Notes under the pieces: generated by a model | Seen by the model: the letters and a program-made list of their open reading frames with translations, nothing else | Database searches by the model: none | What the model was told of the DNA's origin: nothing | Position numbers and translations under genes: made by a program | Part shown: positions 63,286 through 64,000 of the stretch, one piece after another | Layout: the number at the start of each line of letters is the position of its first letter | Numbering within the stretch: position 1 is the first letter of the stretch | Origin: Stercorarius parasiticus | Taxonomy: Eukaryota > Chordata > Aves > Charadriiformes > Stercorariidae | DNA: 64,000 nucleotides | Direction of reading: 5' to 3' | NCBI GenBank assembly: GCA_013396915.1 | Contig: VWZL01002055.1 | Span: 320,040-384,039 of the forward strand

Positions 63286-64000
63286 CCTTAGTGCTTCCCT
63301 TTTAAAGTGACAGGAAACCAATTTGTGATTACAAATCAATAGGTTAGCCTGCTACCATCAGACAGTAAATTTAGTTGTTGATATTAGACCACAGAAGAGG
63401 ATATCAGAAAAGACCAGGTGTTGCCTTTTTGATGCACACAAAACCCAGTAAACAGTATCACTTTTCTGCAATTCCATATTTTCAAGGAACAGTTCTCACA
63501 GAGTAAGTCACATGTGGCCTATTTATCATTTGTGGGTCACCATCAGAATAAAAACTGCAACAAATACATCATATACACAAAGTACATAAGTTTAAGACTC
63601 AAAAACAAGAACCACTGAAACGTGCTGCATTCGTTAATATAATGGAAACAAAAAGTATGTATGCTCCTGTCACACAAAATACCTTTTGATGAAGTCTCTT
63701 TTTTCTTTAAGCTTTTAAGATAATCTTAGAGAAATCATCAAACTATAAAAAGAAATCAATAAAACAGAAAAGGTTCCCATCACCCCTAAAAAAATCCATA
63801 ACTTTTGCATTTTAATAGAGACACTACAAGACTATACCAGTCATTTTCTTTCTGATGTGTTCCTTTGATTTCACTCTTATCTCACAGGACTCTTGACTTT
63901 CCTGAGAAAGGGATTATTGAATTGTATGTCTCCCTCAGATGCTCTTGATCATTCAAGTAGTCTGTACTTAAGAACGTTACAGAGTCTGCTCAGCTGCTGG

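Larger units (their letters stand above)
57444..64000. other. AT-rich non-coding DNA, no gene recognised
   Basis: Contains A22 at 57531, an 18-bp duplication at 62954, T14-N at 63271 and two enhancer-like stretches (59090-59530 and 62100-62430). The 111-codon minus-strand open frame at 60781-61116 shows no recognisable domain. No transposon is recognised after 57443. Confidence 0.8.

Noticed and set aside
1..64000. CRISPR arrays, tRNA, rRNA, operons, phage or bacterial features
   Set aside because: No regularly spaced repeats, no tRNA T-loop/anticodon structure, and no compact coding layout; the CR1 content shows vertebrate DNA.

Overview
This window is nuclear DNA of a bird. The decisive evidence is the set of CR1 retrotransposon 3' ends with the characteristic avian (ATTCTATGA)n terminus. 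The sequence is plainly AT-rich, CpG-poor and sparse in interspersed repeats, which fits an intergenic desert or a very long intron on a bird macrochromosome. A crocodilian or turtle source is much less likely given the form of the CR1 tails. Two isolated N calls (568 and 63285) show it is an assembled draft.

I found no protein-coding gene, tRNA, rRNA, snRNA, CRISPR array or bacterial-type feature that I can support. The open reading frames present are short, low-complexity or cross a transposon junction, as expected from stop-codon chance. The supported content is transposon remains, simple repeats and structural DNA motifs.

Layout: 1-5.9 kb is unique AT-rich sequence with a 20-bp palindrome and a T/G-rich tract. 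A short CR1 tail lies at 5.9 kb. 6-24.7 kb is unique sequence, with a cluster of inverted repeats at 12.4-12.85 kb. A 570-bp CR1 copy, the best preserved, lies at 24.7-25.3 kb. A degenerate 50-bp duplication with a hairpin is at 25.9 kb, a second T/G tract at 28.1 kb and a CR1 tail at 29.0 kb. A GC-richer unexplained block at 31.74-32.03 kb abuts the only plus-strand CR1 (32.03-32.28 kb). Another diverged CR1 is at 39.3 kb. 39.5-57.3 kb is unique sequence with two G-quadruplex candidates (47.18 and 51.9 kb) and an A/C-rich tract at 49.2 kb. A GC-richer block adjoins a CR1 tail at 57.3 kb. The rest, to 64 kb, is unique AT-rich sequence.

No genes work together here. The points most worth following are four segments that look like possible exons (37.1 kb minus, 48.5 kb minus, 55.3 kb plus, 56.9 kb plus), the GC-richer blocks beside CR1 copies, several stretches whose texture suggests conserved enhancers, and the recurrent T/G tracts. 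All the exon and enhancer suggestions are inferences that need alignment or RNA data; chance is a serious alternative for each.
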